From Deltaproteobacteria bacterium (GTDB taxonomy: Bacteria > Desulfobacterota > Syntrophia > Syntrophales > UBA2210), in NCBI GenBank assembly GCA_030603465.1, contig JAUVXT010000149.1, forward strand, positions 1 to 6,645: 6,645 bases of DNA, read 5' to 3'. A program made the translations under genes and the position numbers. Positions 1-4,394 of the stretch are shown in pieces (position 1 is the stretch's first letter; each line of letters begins with the position of its first letter). The notes under the pieces were generated by a model. It ran no database searches and was not told the DNA's origin. It was given only the letters and a program-made list of their open reading frames with translations.

Positions 1-123
1 GTTACAATGCGTTGCCGTTATATCCATTGTTAAGCTTACAGGGTCTCTATTGATTATTGTTGCTCTTTCAACTATTTCCTTTATTTTTAAATATTCTTCC
101 GGCGTAGCATCCCATCTAATCAT
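1..123 (-). CDS. Small phage protein, 3' end outside the window (DUF6874-like)
   Basis: Forty-one codons are open from an ATG at 123 to the window edge, so the C-terminus is missing. The start at 123 is preferred over an in-frame ATG at 129 because GGAG at 134-131 lies 7 nt from the former and only 1 nt from the latter. The peptide begins MIRWDATPEEY and contains SLTMDITATHCN. From memory this resembles a small family in phages and prophages with an N-terminal 'RWDATPEE' and a 'MDITAxHxN' motif (DUF6874, function unknown). It is the last visible gene of the leftward early operon, 114 bp after the HTH_17 gene. The family assignment is recall and not a search. That it is coding is supported by the ribosome site, the open frame and its place in the operon. 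Confidence 0.6.
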   Translation of the reverse strand, partial: MIRWDATPEEYLKIKEIVERATIINRDPVSLTMDITATHCN

Positions 124-237
124 TCTCATTCTCCTTTTTTATGCGGGAAAGGCAGAACGATATTAAGGTTTCCCTCATAACTTCCGACCGGTGCCCTGAA
201 AGCGAATGGTCGGCATATATCGAACCGCCTAACCCGG

Positions 238-423
238 CTAAATCCATTGATGCACCCTGCCCTCGATACGGTTTTTACTCTCCTTACCCGGCACATGCGG
301 ATCGAAGCGGATTGCCCGGCCAAAACGGTAGTGATCTATCTGGTTCAAATCGACAAGCCGGTATAAAAGTGACTCGCTTATCCCCAGTTCCTCTGCTTTT
401 TCTTTTATCGTTAACAAAGCCAT
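238..423 (-). CDS. Excisionase/AlpA-like small HTH_17 DNA-binding protein
   Basis: This is a 61-residue protein. Residues 3-40 fit the winged-helix 'excisionase-family' (HTH_17, MerR-like) pattern: LLTIKEKAEELGIS, then ESLLYRLVDLNQI, then YRFGRAIRFDP, which would form the wing. Such proteins act as recombination directionality factors for tyrosine integrases or as early transcription regulators. AGAGGAA lies about 6 nt before the ATG. The tail after residue 42 (HVPGKESKNRIEG) is short and unlike the usual helix, so the C-terminus may have been altered. It lies in the leftward operon 76 bp after the RHH gene, behind a strong inverted repeat. With an integrase in the same window, an Xis role is plausible, but the fold alone cannot separate Xis from a regulator. 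Confidence 0.7.
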   Translation of the reverse strand: MALLTIKEKAEELGISESLLYRLVDLNQIDHYRFGRAIRFDPHVPGKESKNRIEGRVHQWI

Positions 424-443
424 ATTATTCCTCTTTTTACTAT

Positions 444-481
444 GTATACATTGCGCTACTCAGGAGATGCTCAATGTATAC
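444..481. repeat. Inverted repeat GTATACATTG within leftward operon
   Basis: Arms GTATACATTG (444-453) and CAATGTATAC (472-481) are perfect reverse complements. A further GC pair inside a mismatch extends the arms to 13 bp with one mismatch. The left arm overlaps a separate perfect 10-bp palindrome, ATGTATACAT (442-451). The element lies in the 76-bp gap between the RHH gene and the HTH_17 gene. No T-run follows on the minus strand, so it is not a classical terminator. A repressor operator with two half-similar sites, or an mRNA hairpin that sets relative expression of the downstream genes, would both fit. Confidence 0.6.
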
Positions 482-499
482 GTGACAAGCCAAAAAATT

Positions 500-760
500 T
501 TAGCTATCTTTACTTAAAAGCTCACGAACGGTCTTTTTGCCGTCCATTTGAAGGAGTAATATTTTCTTATAATCTTCGAGGTATCCGTCGATGGCATATT
601 CATGGATCAGCACAGCAAGATCGATTCCTTTAGCTCGTGCGATGGCGCACAAATCTTCTTTGAACCGGCTGCCCGTCCTGAAAGAAATCAGTTCTGTTTT
701 TTTCTCGTCTTCTAAAAGAGTTATTGGACGTGAGAAATCAAGTTTCAGCTGCGTTATCAT
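500..760 (-). CDS. Likely ribbon-helix-helix regulator, phage early operon
   Basis: This is an 86-residue protein. Residues 23-29 (ELISFRT) look like the DNA-contacting strand of a ribbon-helix-helix fold. A helix with KEDLCAIARAKG follows at about 33-45, and a second helix starts at GIDLAVLIHEYAIDGY (45-60). The C-terminal segment LEDYKKILLLQ...VRELL is helical and probably extends a dimer. Such proteins usually bind operators as dimers of dimers (Arc/MetJ fold). GAGGTG sits just before the ATG, inside the end of the upstream HTH gene. The two frames overlap by 23 bp, so translation is probably coupled. The N-terminal MITQLKLDFSRP is not part of the fold. The fold is inferred from pattern and the exact family is not recognised. 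Confidence 0.6.
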   Translation of the reverse strand: MITQLKLDFSRPITLLEDEKKTELISFRTGSRFKEDLCAIARAKGIDLAVLIHEYAIDGYLEDYKKILLLQMDGKKTVRELLSKDS

Positions 761-989
761 CTTTCACCTCTTCGTAAGGAAAAAGGATCTCCGACGGGAT
801 ATGGAAAAATTCAGAGATTTCCTTTATACGTTCTTCGGGTTTGTGGGAGTCGTCAGGATTGCAAAGCCGGCTGAGCGTGGACTTCTTCAGAGGAGGGTTC
901 AGTTTTCGGCCAATCGCTTCGAGCGATAACCCGTTATACTTTATGAGTGAAAATAATAGCTTTTGATTTGCAGTTCTTTTATATTTCAT
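738..989 (-). CDS. Cro-like HTH regulator, first gene of leftward early operon
   Basis: This is an 83-residue protein. Residues 21-43 (LSLEAIGRKL, then KKSTLSRLCNP) form a recognisable helix-turn-helix. A C-terminal helix and the ending FFHIPSEILFPYEE resemble small phage HTH proteins that close with 'lglp...lWP/lFP'. Its place as the first gene facing away from the repressor suggests a Cro-type role, repressing the lysogenic promoter. No Shine-Dalgarno is visible before the ATG. The sequence CACAACTTAGTTTAAC runs straight into it, so translation may depend on a very short leader. A candidate promoter has TTTACA (1036-1031), a 16-bp spacer and TAAACT (1014-1009). The gene's end overlaps the start of the RHH gene by 23 bp. 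Confidence 0.7.
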   Translation of the reverse strand: MKYKRTANQKLLFSLIKYNGLSLEAIGRKLNPPLKKSTLSRLCNPDDSHKPEERIKEISEFFHIPSEILFPYEEVKDDNAAET

Positions 990-991
990 GT

Positions 992-1003
992 TAAACTAAG
1001 TTG
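992..1003. promoter_or_regulatory. Candidate operator copy 1, at the Cro-like start
   Basis: TAAACTAAGTTG lies 3 bp from the start of the Cro-like gene and contains the dyad AACT-A-AGTT. A nearly identical element with 11 of 12 bases matching lies at 1598-1609, before the repressor coding region. CATGTTAAAC at 987-996 also has a near copy, CATGTTTAAC, at 1581-1590. Matching elements at both ends of the divergent region suggest binding sites for the repressor or the Cro-like protein. The copy here overlaps the expected transcript start of the leftward operon. Confidence 0.45.
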
Positions 1004-1008
1004 TGTTA

Positions 1009-1036
1009 AGTTTATTGAGGTGCCTGTTCTTGTAAA
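1009..1036 (-). promoter_or_regulatory. Candidate leftward early promoter
   Basis: Read on the minus strand, TTTACA (1036-1031) and TAAACT (1014-1009) are separated by 16 bp, a reasonable sigma70-like pair. The predicted transcript would start about 12 nt before the Cro-like ATG and overlap operator copy 1. The -35 box lies in the loop and inner arm of the 12-bp hairpin at 1017-1047. This is a pattern match only. Confidence 0.35.
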
Positions 1037-1047
1037 ACAGGCACCTC
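1017..1047. repeat. 12-bp inverted repeat in divergent control region
   Basis: GAGGTGCCTGTT (1017-1028) and AACAGGCACCTC (1036-1047) are perfect reverse complements with a 7-nt loop. Neither strand has a following T-run, so an intrinsic terminator is unlikely. The arms cover the spacer and -35 region of the candidate leftward promoter. This fits a long palindromic operator, or a hairpin at the 5' end of a rightward transcript. Confidence 0.7.
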
Positions 1048-1068
1048 GCAAACATAGGATTAATACTC

Positions 1069-1136
1069 TTCAAAGGAGGTTTCTCATATGAAACACCAGG
1101 ACCAAATACCTTTCAAAGGAGTTTCATTATGAAACA
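1069..1136 (+). repeat. Tandem duplication of an SD-plus-ATG cassette
   Basis: Two imperfect direct repeats, 1069-1095 and 1112-1136, each contain TTCAAAGGAG, then TTTC, then AT and ATGAAACA. Each therefore carries a strong Shine-Dalgarno at proper distance from an ATG. The first is AAAGGAGG and the second AAAGGAG. The copies differ only by short indels (a G, then TC) and one added T. The first ATG opens a 14-codon ORF whose TGA overlaps the second ATG as ATGA. Confidence 0.75.
1088..1132 (+). CDS. 14-residue leader peptide ORF, coupled to the next ORF
   Basis: ATG at 1088 opens MKHQDQIPFKGVSL and stops at TGA 1130-1132. AAAGGAGG ends 9 nt before the ATG, one of the best ribosome sites in the window. 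The stop overlaps the next start (ATGA). A leader peptide whose translation controls the next ORF is one reading. The other is that it only reflects duplication of the start cassette. No homologue is recognised. Confidence 0.35.
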   Translation: MKHQDQIPFKGVSL

Positions 1137-1257
1137 AATTTTGAAGGGGGCGCGCCTGACTTCTTGCCTGCTGCCAAGCAGCCGATCCCCTCTCTTTCGT
1201 ACTCCTTTATTCATTGAGGGGATCGGGCCGGTGGTTTTCAAAAAGCCAGGGCAGTAG
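1129..1257 (+). CDS. Small 42-residue peptide ORF, unrecognised
   Basis: ATG at 1129 opens a 42-residue basic peptide (MKQILKGARLTSCLLPSSRS... ending VVFKKPGQ). AAAGGAG lies 7 nt before the start, and the start overlaps the leader ORF's stop. There is no clear transmembrane helix or known motif. The middle of the ORF contains an 11-bp inverted repeat at 1182-1226, so the DNA may be selected for RNA structure and not for protein. It is transcribed in the repressor direction if used. Coding support rests on the ribosome site only. Confidence 0.35.
   Translation: MKQILKGARLTSCLLPSSRSPLFRTPLFIEGIGPVVFKKPGQ
1182..1226 (+). repeat. 11-bp inverted repeat, possible structured RNA
   Basis: CCGATCCCCTC (1182-1192) and GAGGGGATCGG (1216-1226) are perfect reverse complements around a pyrimidine-rich 23-nt loop. 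A 5-bp hairpin, CTGCT-GCCA-AGCAG, lies immediately upstream at 1170-1183. There is no T-run after it. The compact adjacent stems suggest a folded RNA segment in the control region, but the class is unknown. Confidence 0.55.
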
Positions 1258-1372
1258 CAAATAGCGATAGTCCCTATGAGCCGAATAAGCCAAGGCAGGC
1301 GGCTCTGCGGGGCAGCTATTGCCAGCGCCTCATCTCCTATGTTTAAAAAGAACGGGTGACAATAAATGGAAC

Positions 1373-1522
1373 ATGAAAAAACACGTCACACTCTTACAAG
1401 AGCGGGAGAAACCGGCACATGCGCCGATTCCGTTGGACCCAAAAAAACATCACGTTCTAGGATGGAAGGATTGCAAGTACATTTACGAAGATCCGGTGCA
1501 GGACCTGAGATGTATGACCTGA
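1373..1522 (+). CDS. Possible 49-residue small protein, unrecognised
   Basis: ATG at 1373 opens a 49-residue ORF (MKKHVTLLQEREKPAHAP...) with charged and aromatic residues and the segment GWKDCKYIYEDPVQDL. The frame is open upstream to a TTG at 1319, but no ribosome site supports that start, and none is clear at 1373 either. It ends 128 bp before the repressor's chosen start. The composition is protein-like (KKHHVLGWKDCKYIY), but nothing identifies a family. Confidence 0.25.
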   Translation: MKKHVTLLQEREKPAHAPIPLDPKKHHVLGWKDCKYIYEDPVQDLRCMT

Positions 1523-1597
1523 ACATTTTATAAAAACAGTATGCACACCCCATATACCGGGTGCCGCTGCGCTTAGTAACCATGTTTAACCTTCCTC

Positions 1598-1609
1598 TAA
1601 ACTATGTTG
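1598..1609. promoter_or_regulatory. Candidate operator copy 2, before the repressor
   Basis: TAAACTATGTTG matches operator copy 1 (992-1003) at 11 of 12 positions and has the dyad AAC-TAT-GTT. It lies 42 bp before the repressor ATG at 1651, where an autoregulatory site is expected. CATGTTTAAC at 1581-1590 resembles the sequence beside copy 1. Two sites about 600 bp apart could allow looping between repressor dimers. Confidence 0.45.
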
Positions 1610-1650
1610 GAGGGAGCATAAAGAATATTTTACCTATTGTCAAGGAAAAA

Positions 1651-2037
1651 ATGAAGAAAATTTTACAAAAAACGAAAAAAAAGCAAACACAAGGAGAAAG
1701 ATTAAAATTATTAAGAGAATTCAAGAAGTTATCTCAAAAGAAATTTGGGGAACTTTTGGATAAAGAAGGATATCAAATACGTGATATAGAAATCGGTAAA
1801 GTAGAATTATCTTCCTCTTTTGCAAAATTAATTCACTATGTATTTGGAGCAAATCTTTCTTGGCTCCTTGATGGTGAAAGCGAAATGTATCTCGAGGAAA
1901 AACCTTCCTCTCCTGCCCGCGAATCCGACACCCTCCGTAACTTGGAAAATCGAATGACTATAATCGAGGAACTCCTGTCTCAGCAGGTAAGCGAAAAGCG
2001 CCGTCGCTGGTACGAGAGCGCCCGGGGAAAAAAATAA
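1651..2037 (+). CDS. Phage repressor, XRE-type HTH without peptidase domain
   Basis: Starting at 1651, the protein has 128 residues. An XRE/Cro-CI helix-turn-helix spans about 14-80: ERLKLLREFKKLSQKKFGELL, then IRDIEIGKVELS, then the typical closing segment NLSWLLDGESEMY. A charged helical C-terminus (95-120) likely mediates oligomerisation. There is no S24/LexA-like domain, so RecA-stimulated self-cleavage is not expected. AAGGA lies 4-5 nt before this ATG. The frame is also open back to a GTG at 1561 and an ATG at 1582, but neither has a ribosome site and the extra residues match nothing in the family. It diverges from the Cro-like gene, the standard lysogeny switch arrangement. The HTH part is AT-rich and the tail (after about 1890) is clearly GC-richer, which suggests a mosaic gene. 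Confidence 0.82.
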   Translation: MKKILQKTKKKQTQGERLKLLREFKKLSQKKFGELLDKEGYQIRDIEIGKVELSSSFAKLIHYVFGANLSWLLDGESEMYLEEKPSSPARESDTLRNLENRMTIIEELLSQQVSEKRRRWYESARGKK

Positions 2038-2086
2038 AAAGAAAGGAAATGTGATATACATGACTTTTAGGAAGAGGTAAAAAACA

Positions 2087-2437
2087 ATGAAATGGTTTTT
2101 TCTCATACTTTCTGTGCTTCTCGGTGTTTTTATCTTAGCATCCTGCGGCGGACCCATGCAGTATGTTGAAAACATAGACCGGGCGCCTACTGCCGCGTCG
2201 CACATTACGGTGATGTACTCCGAACCGCAGCGGGCCTATGAAATTGTCGGTATTATAAATTGGGATTATTCCAAATCGGTTATTAGTATACCTTCAATTA
2301 CCGATGTACTCCCTCGATTGAAAGAAAAAGCAGCACAGGAGGGCGGCGACGCAATCATTATTAGAAAACAGGACATATTACCGCTAACAGAAAATGTCCT
2401 TCGCCTTATTATCGAAGTGATAAAATTTAAACAATAA
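2087..2437 (+). CDS. Small lipoprotein, probable lysogenic-conversion gene
   Basis: This is a 116-residue protein with a classic type II signal. A hydrophobic stretch at 3-17 is followed by lipobox L17-A-S-C20 and then Gly-Gly, which favours outer-membrane retention. The mature part contains RAYEIVGIINWDY (about 48-60) and LPRLKEKAAQEGGDAIIIR (76-94). This pattern of 'Y-E-xGxI ... K-A-x-x-GaDAIi' is shared by small lipoproteins with a YbjQ/DUF4156-like core. That comparison is from recall. AGAGG lies 9 nt before the ATG. It follows the repressor by 49 bp, and its stop codon directly abuts the nuclease ATG, so it is probably co-transcribed with nuclease and integrase. Phage lipoproteins of this size sometimes block receptors against superinfection. 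That role is inference. Confidence 0.75.
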   Translation: MKWFFLILSVLLGVFILASCGGPMQYVENIDRAPTAASHITVMYSEPQRAYEIVGIINWDYSKSVISIPSITDVLPRLKEKAAQEGGDAIIIRKQDILPLTENVLRLIIEVIKFKQ

Positions 2438-2995
2438 ATGAAATGGACATGCATCATAATTTTTGCTGTTGGCTGTATGTTCGGTCTCGCCGCACGTGGT
2501 ACGAAAGATCAACAGCAGAAGCGTATTTACTGGACAATCGCGGCGCTGCTCTGGATAACTATATTAATCCTTGTCAACCTTCCTTCTCCCGCCCACGCCT
2601 GGTCCGGTAAATGCGTGTCCGTTACCGACGGCGACACGATTAAAGTCATGCGCCAGGGCAAAGCTGAACGGATACGTCTATACGGAATCGACTGCCCGGA
2701 GAAAAAGCAACCGTTTGGAACAAAGGCAAAACAGTTTGCTTCGGATCTGGTCTACAAAAAAATCGTGGAAATCAAACCTATCGAAAGAGACCGATACGGC
2801 AGAACAATAGCGTGGGTATACGTTGGCGGGAAATGCCTCAACAAAGAACTTCTAAAAGCAGGATTAGCCTGGCACTATAAACAATATTCTAAAGACAGGG
2901 ATTTGGCTGAATTAGAAACGGAGGCAAGGCAAAAGAAAATCGGCCTCTGGAGCGATCCGATCCCGCCGTGGAAATTCAGAAAGCTGAAGAAGTAA
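2438..2995 (+). CDS. Exported SNase-family (thermonuclease-like) nuclease
   Basis: This is a 185-residue protein. Residues 59-181 form a staphylococcal-nuclease (SNase) OB-fold domain with the catalytic set intact. TDGDT carries D66, IRLYGIDCPE carries R80, D85 and E88, and DRYGR carries R122, matching D21, R35, D40, E43 and R87 of the classic enzyme. The family cuts DNA and RNA using calcium. The ending LWSDPIPPWKFRK is also typical. The N-terminus has two hydrophobic stretches (5-18 and 31-49), the second ending in the signal-peptidase-like PAHA before W55. The enzyme is therefore secreted or membrane-tethered facing the periplasm. The ATG directly follows the lipoprotein TAA, and its own TAA is 1 bp from the integrase ATG, so the three form one transcription unit. 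Substrate and physiological role are not shown by sequence. Confidence 0.9.
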   Translation: MKWTCIIIFAVGCMFGLAARGTKDQQQKRIYWTIAALLWITILILVNLPSPAHAWSGKCVSVTDGDTIKVMRQGKAERIRLYGIDCPEKKQPFGTKAKQFASDLVYKKIVEIKPIERDRYGRTIAWVYVGGKCLNKELLKAGLAWHYKQYSKDRDLAELETEARQKKIGLWSDPIPPWKFRKLKK

Positions 2996-2996
2996 C

Positions 2997-4124
2997 ATGG
3001 CCCGGCTTTACATCCATAAAAACCGCGGATGGGTAATCCATTACAAGATCTATTTCCCCGACGGATCACAGAAACGGAAATATAAATATTACACCGTCAA
3101 GACAAAAGCCCTTCATGCCCTCCAGGACATCGAACAGATCGAACTCCGCAGCATGAAAAACGCCCTCACCCGCGACGACCTTCTTTATTCGATACGCGCG
3201 AAATATCTCACACAGAAAGAGGCGGAGGCAATCAGCGGAAGGACCGTTATTGATCCCCTGTTTGGCGCCCTGGCTGAGAAGCTTATCGAAAGATCGAAAA
3301 TTGAGAACAGAGACAACACCAACAGGACGGACACAGGGCGCATCCAGCGGCTCCGGGACTACTTCGGCGACAATACGCCCGTTTCAGAAATTACCACCGG
3401 GACGATAGAGGAATACCGCACAAAGAGACTCGATTTTGTATCGGCTTCAACCGTCAATAAGGAAATAATGAAGTTGTCTCAGATCTTCAACATTGCTCTC
3501 TCGATGAAGGCAATAGAAACAAACCCGGCGCGTGAGATCAAAAGCCTCCGGGACACCAGGGAGCGAAAGCCCCGGTCCCTCACAACGAAAGAAATCAAAA
3601 AACTCCTGGCTGCCGCTAAAGACGAAAAACGACTTTTCAGGGGCCTGGCATATCCGGTGATCATGACGTACCTCTATACCGGAATGAGAAGATCGGAGCT
3701 TCTCTATCTCGAAAGGGAAGACGTATCTATCCCGAAGCGGAAAATAACAATACAATCTACGCTCGAAAAAGGGGGATATATTACAAAATCCGGAAAGGCC
3801 AGGGTAGTTGGTATCTCTAAATCATTAAAGCCCGTTTTGGCACAATACAGGCAGAAGGGGCGGTATTTTTTGGGAGGGGCCGAACCTTTTATGTCTATCG
3901 ATGGAGTTACAGGGTCCTTCCGGCGACTCCGGGACAAAGCCGGGTTGCCTCCCTCGATCACGCTCCACTCTTTGCGCCATACCTACATTACGCATCTTTT
4001 GGAACATGGTGTCAACCCGCGAAAAGTACAGGAGCTTGCCGGCCACAGCACCCTGCAAACGACATGGAGATATGCCCACGATTTACCGTCTTATGAAATC
4101 GTCGAAGACCGTTTGAATTTCTGA
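2997..4124 (+). CDS. int: Tyrosine-family site-specific integrase
   Basis: This is a 375-residue phage integrase. The N-terminal part (about 1-60) is a short arm-binding-like segment, followed by a SAM-like core-binding domain (about 85-185) and the catalytic domain (about 190-365). Catalytic residues are visible: R231 in YTGMRRSELL, a lysine in TKSGKARVV (K264 or K267), H324-x-x-R327 in LHSLRH, H350 in LAGHS, and nucleophile Y359 in TTWRYAH. Length and order are normal for an intact enzyme. It would cut and join attP and attB, here presumably the tRNA-Arg gene whose 3' end lies about 70 bp downstream. The ATG is 1 bp from the nuclease stop and lacks a strong ribosome site of its own, so coupling is likely. 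Its position at the end of the lysogeny unit puts its expression under the same control as repressor-side genes. Confidence 0.95.
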   Translation: MARLYIHKNRGWVIHYKIYFPDGSQKRKYKYYTVKTKALHALQDIEQIELRSMKNALTRDDLLYSIRAKYLTQKEAEAISGRTVIDPLFGALAEKLIERSKIENRDNTNRTDTGRIQRLRDYFGDNTPVSEITTGTIEEYRTKRLDFVSASTVNKEIMKLSQIFNIALSMKAIETNPAREIKSLRDTRERKPRSLTTKEIKKLLAAAKDEKRLFRGLAYPVIMTYLYTGMRRSELLYLEREDVSIPKRKITIQSTLEKGGYITKSGKARVVGISKSLKPVLAQYRQKGRYFLGGAEPFMSIDGVTGSFRRLRDKAGLPPSITLHSLRHTYITHLLEHGVNPRKVQELAGHSTLQTTWRYAHDLPSYEIVEDRLNF

Positions 4125-4126
4125 AA

Positions 4127-4148
4127 TCTTTGGCATATTTTTGTCACC
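4127..4148 (+). repeat. Candidate integrase arm-type sites, left of core
   Basis: TCTTTGGCATAT (4127-4138) matches TCTTTGTCATAT on the other side of the att core (4379-4390) at 11 of 12 bases. TTTTTGTCA (4138-4146) repeats the first part of the same motif. The sites lie directly after the integrase stop. Same-orientation repeats on both sides of a core fit tyrosine-integrase arm binding, but no protein-binding evidence exists here. Confidence 0.4.
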
Positions 4149-4150
4149 AC

Positions 4151-4186
4151 AAAAAAGGGAGTTAACCGAAAACCGGCTAACCCCCT
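4151..4186 (-). terminator. Intrinsic terminator, minus strand
   Basis: Arms 4156-4168 and 4174-4186 form a 13-position stem with 11 pairs and a 5-nt loop. On the minus strand this is followed by TTTTTT (4156-4151). It would stop transcripts coming from the tail operon, or through the tRNA fragment, before they oppose the integrase gene. A terminator just past a tRNA 3' end is also normal for the host tRNA itself, so it may have been picked up with the tRNA segment. Confidence 0.75.
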
Positions 4187-4194
4187 GTAATTCC

Positions 4195-4244
4195 TGGTAC
4201 GCCCAGAAGGATTCGAACCTTCGACCTTCGGATTCGTAGCCCGA
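4195..4244 (-). other. attP core: 3' fragment of tRNA-Arg(ACG)
   Basis: Read on the minus strand, the sequence contains an anticodon arm (stem 4240-4244 with 4228-4232, loop CTACGAA with anticodon ACG) and a 5-nt variable region. It continues with a perfect T arm (GAAGG-TTCGAAT-CCTTC, 4222-4206), the acceptor 3' strand TGGGCGT, discriminator A and CCA (4197-4195). Beyond 4245 there is no D arm and no 5' acceptor strand, so this is not a complete tRNA gene. One anticodon-stem pair is G-T, as expected near the edge of the identity segment. Phage integrases commonly use such a 3' tRNA segment so that integration restores the tRNA. Integrase on one side and tail genes on the other indicate attP, not a split prophage end. 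Confidence 0.8.
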
Positions 4245-4324
4245 ATCGTAAAAATCACAGAATCACCCGGAAATGCGGCAATACGGCATAGACATTGACG
4301 AATCGCCGGATTAACAGCCTTCCG

Positions 4325-4372
4325 TTTTTGCCGTTTTTAGCCTCTTTTTACCCCTATTTCGCGCTTTTTTTT
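4325..4372. promoter_or_regulatory. Phased T-tracts, probably curved DNA in the attP arm
   Basis: T-tracts start at 4325, 4334, 4345, 4357 and 4365, an average spacing near 10 bp, so they are in phase with the helix. Such phasing bends DNA. Beside an att core and arm-type repeats it could help assemble the integrase complex, replacing or assisting an IHF site. I do not see a convincing IHF consensus. Confidence 0.45.
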
Positions 4373-4391
4373 GTCATATCTTTGTCATATC
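4370..4391 (+). repeat. Tandem 11-bp repeat TTTGTCATATC, candidate right arm sites
   Basis: TTTGTCATATC occurs at 4370-4380 and again immediately at 4381-4391, and closely matches TCTTTGGCATAT left of the core. Two adjacent, same-direction sites about 140 bp from the core are typical of a phage integrase arm. Confidence 0.5.
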
Positions 4392-4394
4392 AAA

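Larger units (their letters stand above)
1258..1650 (+). other. Control region upstream of the repressor, mostly without secure genes
   Basis: Apart from the possible 49-residue ORF, this stretch holds a 27-codon ORF at 1276-1359 (MSRISQGRRLCG...) without a ribosome site. It is GC-rich with several short self-complementary segments, such as CTGC-GGG-GCAG near 1305. The end nearest the repressor has TATAAAAAC near 1530 as a possible -10 region, but no convincing -35. A strong GGAGGGAG at 1609-1616 has no ATG, GTG or TTG at normal distance. I see no tRNA or rRNA here. Confidence 0.4.

Noticed and set aside
126..323. Minus-strand frame of 65 codons between the HTH_17 gene and the first gene
   Set aside because: It overlaps the HTH_17 gene in another frame, has an Arg/Cys-rich unspecific composition and no ribosome site.
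141..485. Plus-strand frame of 114 codons over the early leftward genes
   Set aside because: It is antisense to the HTH_17 gene, which has a ribosome site and a known fold. The product shows no domain.
1017..1047. Intrinsic terminator
   Set aside because: The stem is strong, but no T-run follows on either strand, and its location between divergent genes gives it nothing to terminate except possible read-through.
1069..1136. CRISPR or satellite-like array
   Set aside because: There are only two imperfect repeat units, and their content is a ribosome site with a start codon. There are no regular spacers and no cas genes.
2060..2080. Six-codon ORF (MTFRKR) before the lipoprotein
   Set aside because: The distance from the AAGGA upstream is too long and nothing supports translation. 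It probably reflects chance in the leader.
4195..4275. A complete tRNA gene at the att site
   Set aside because: The 5' acceptor strand and D arm are absent beyond 4245. Only the anticodon arm, variable region, T arm and acceptor 3' strand are present.
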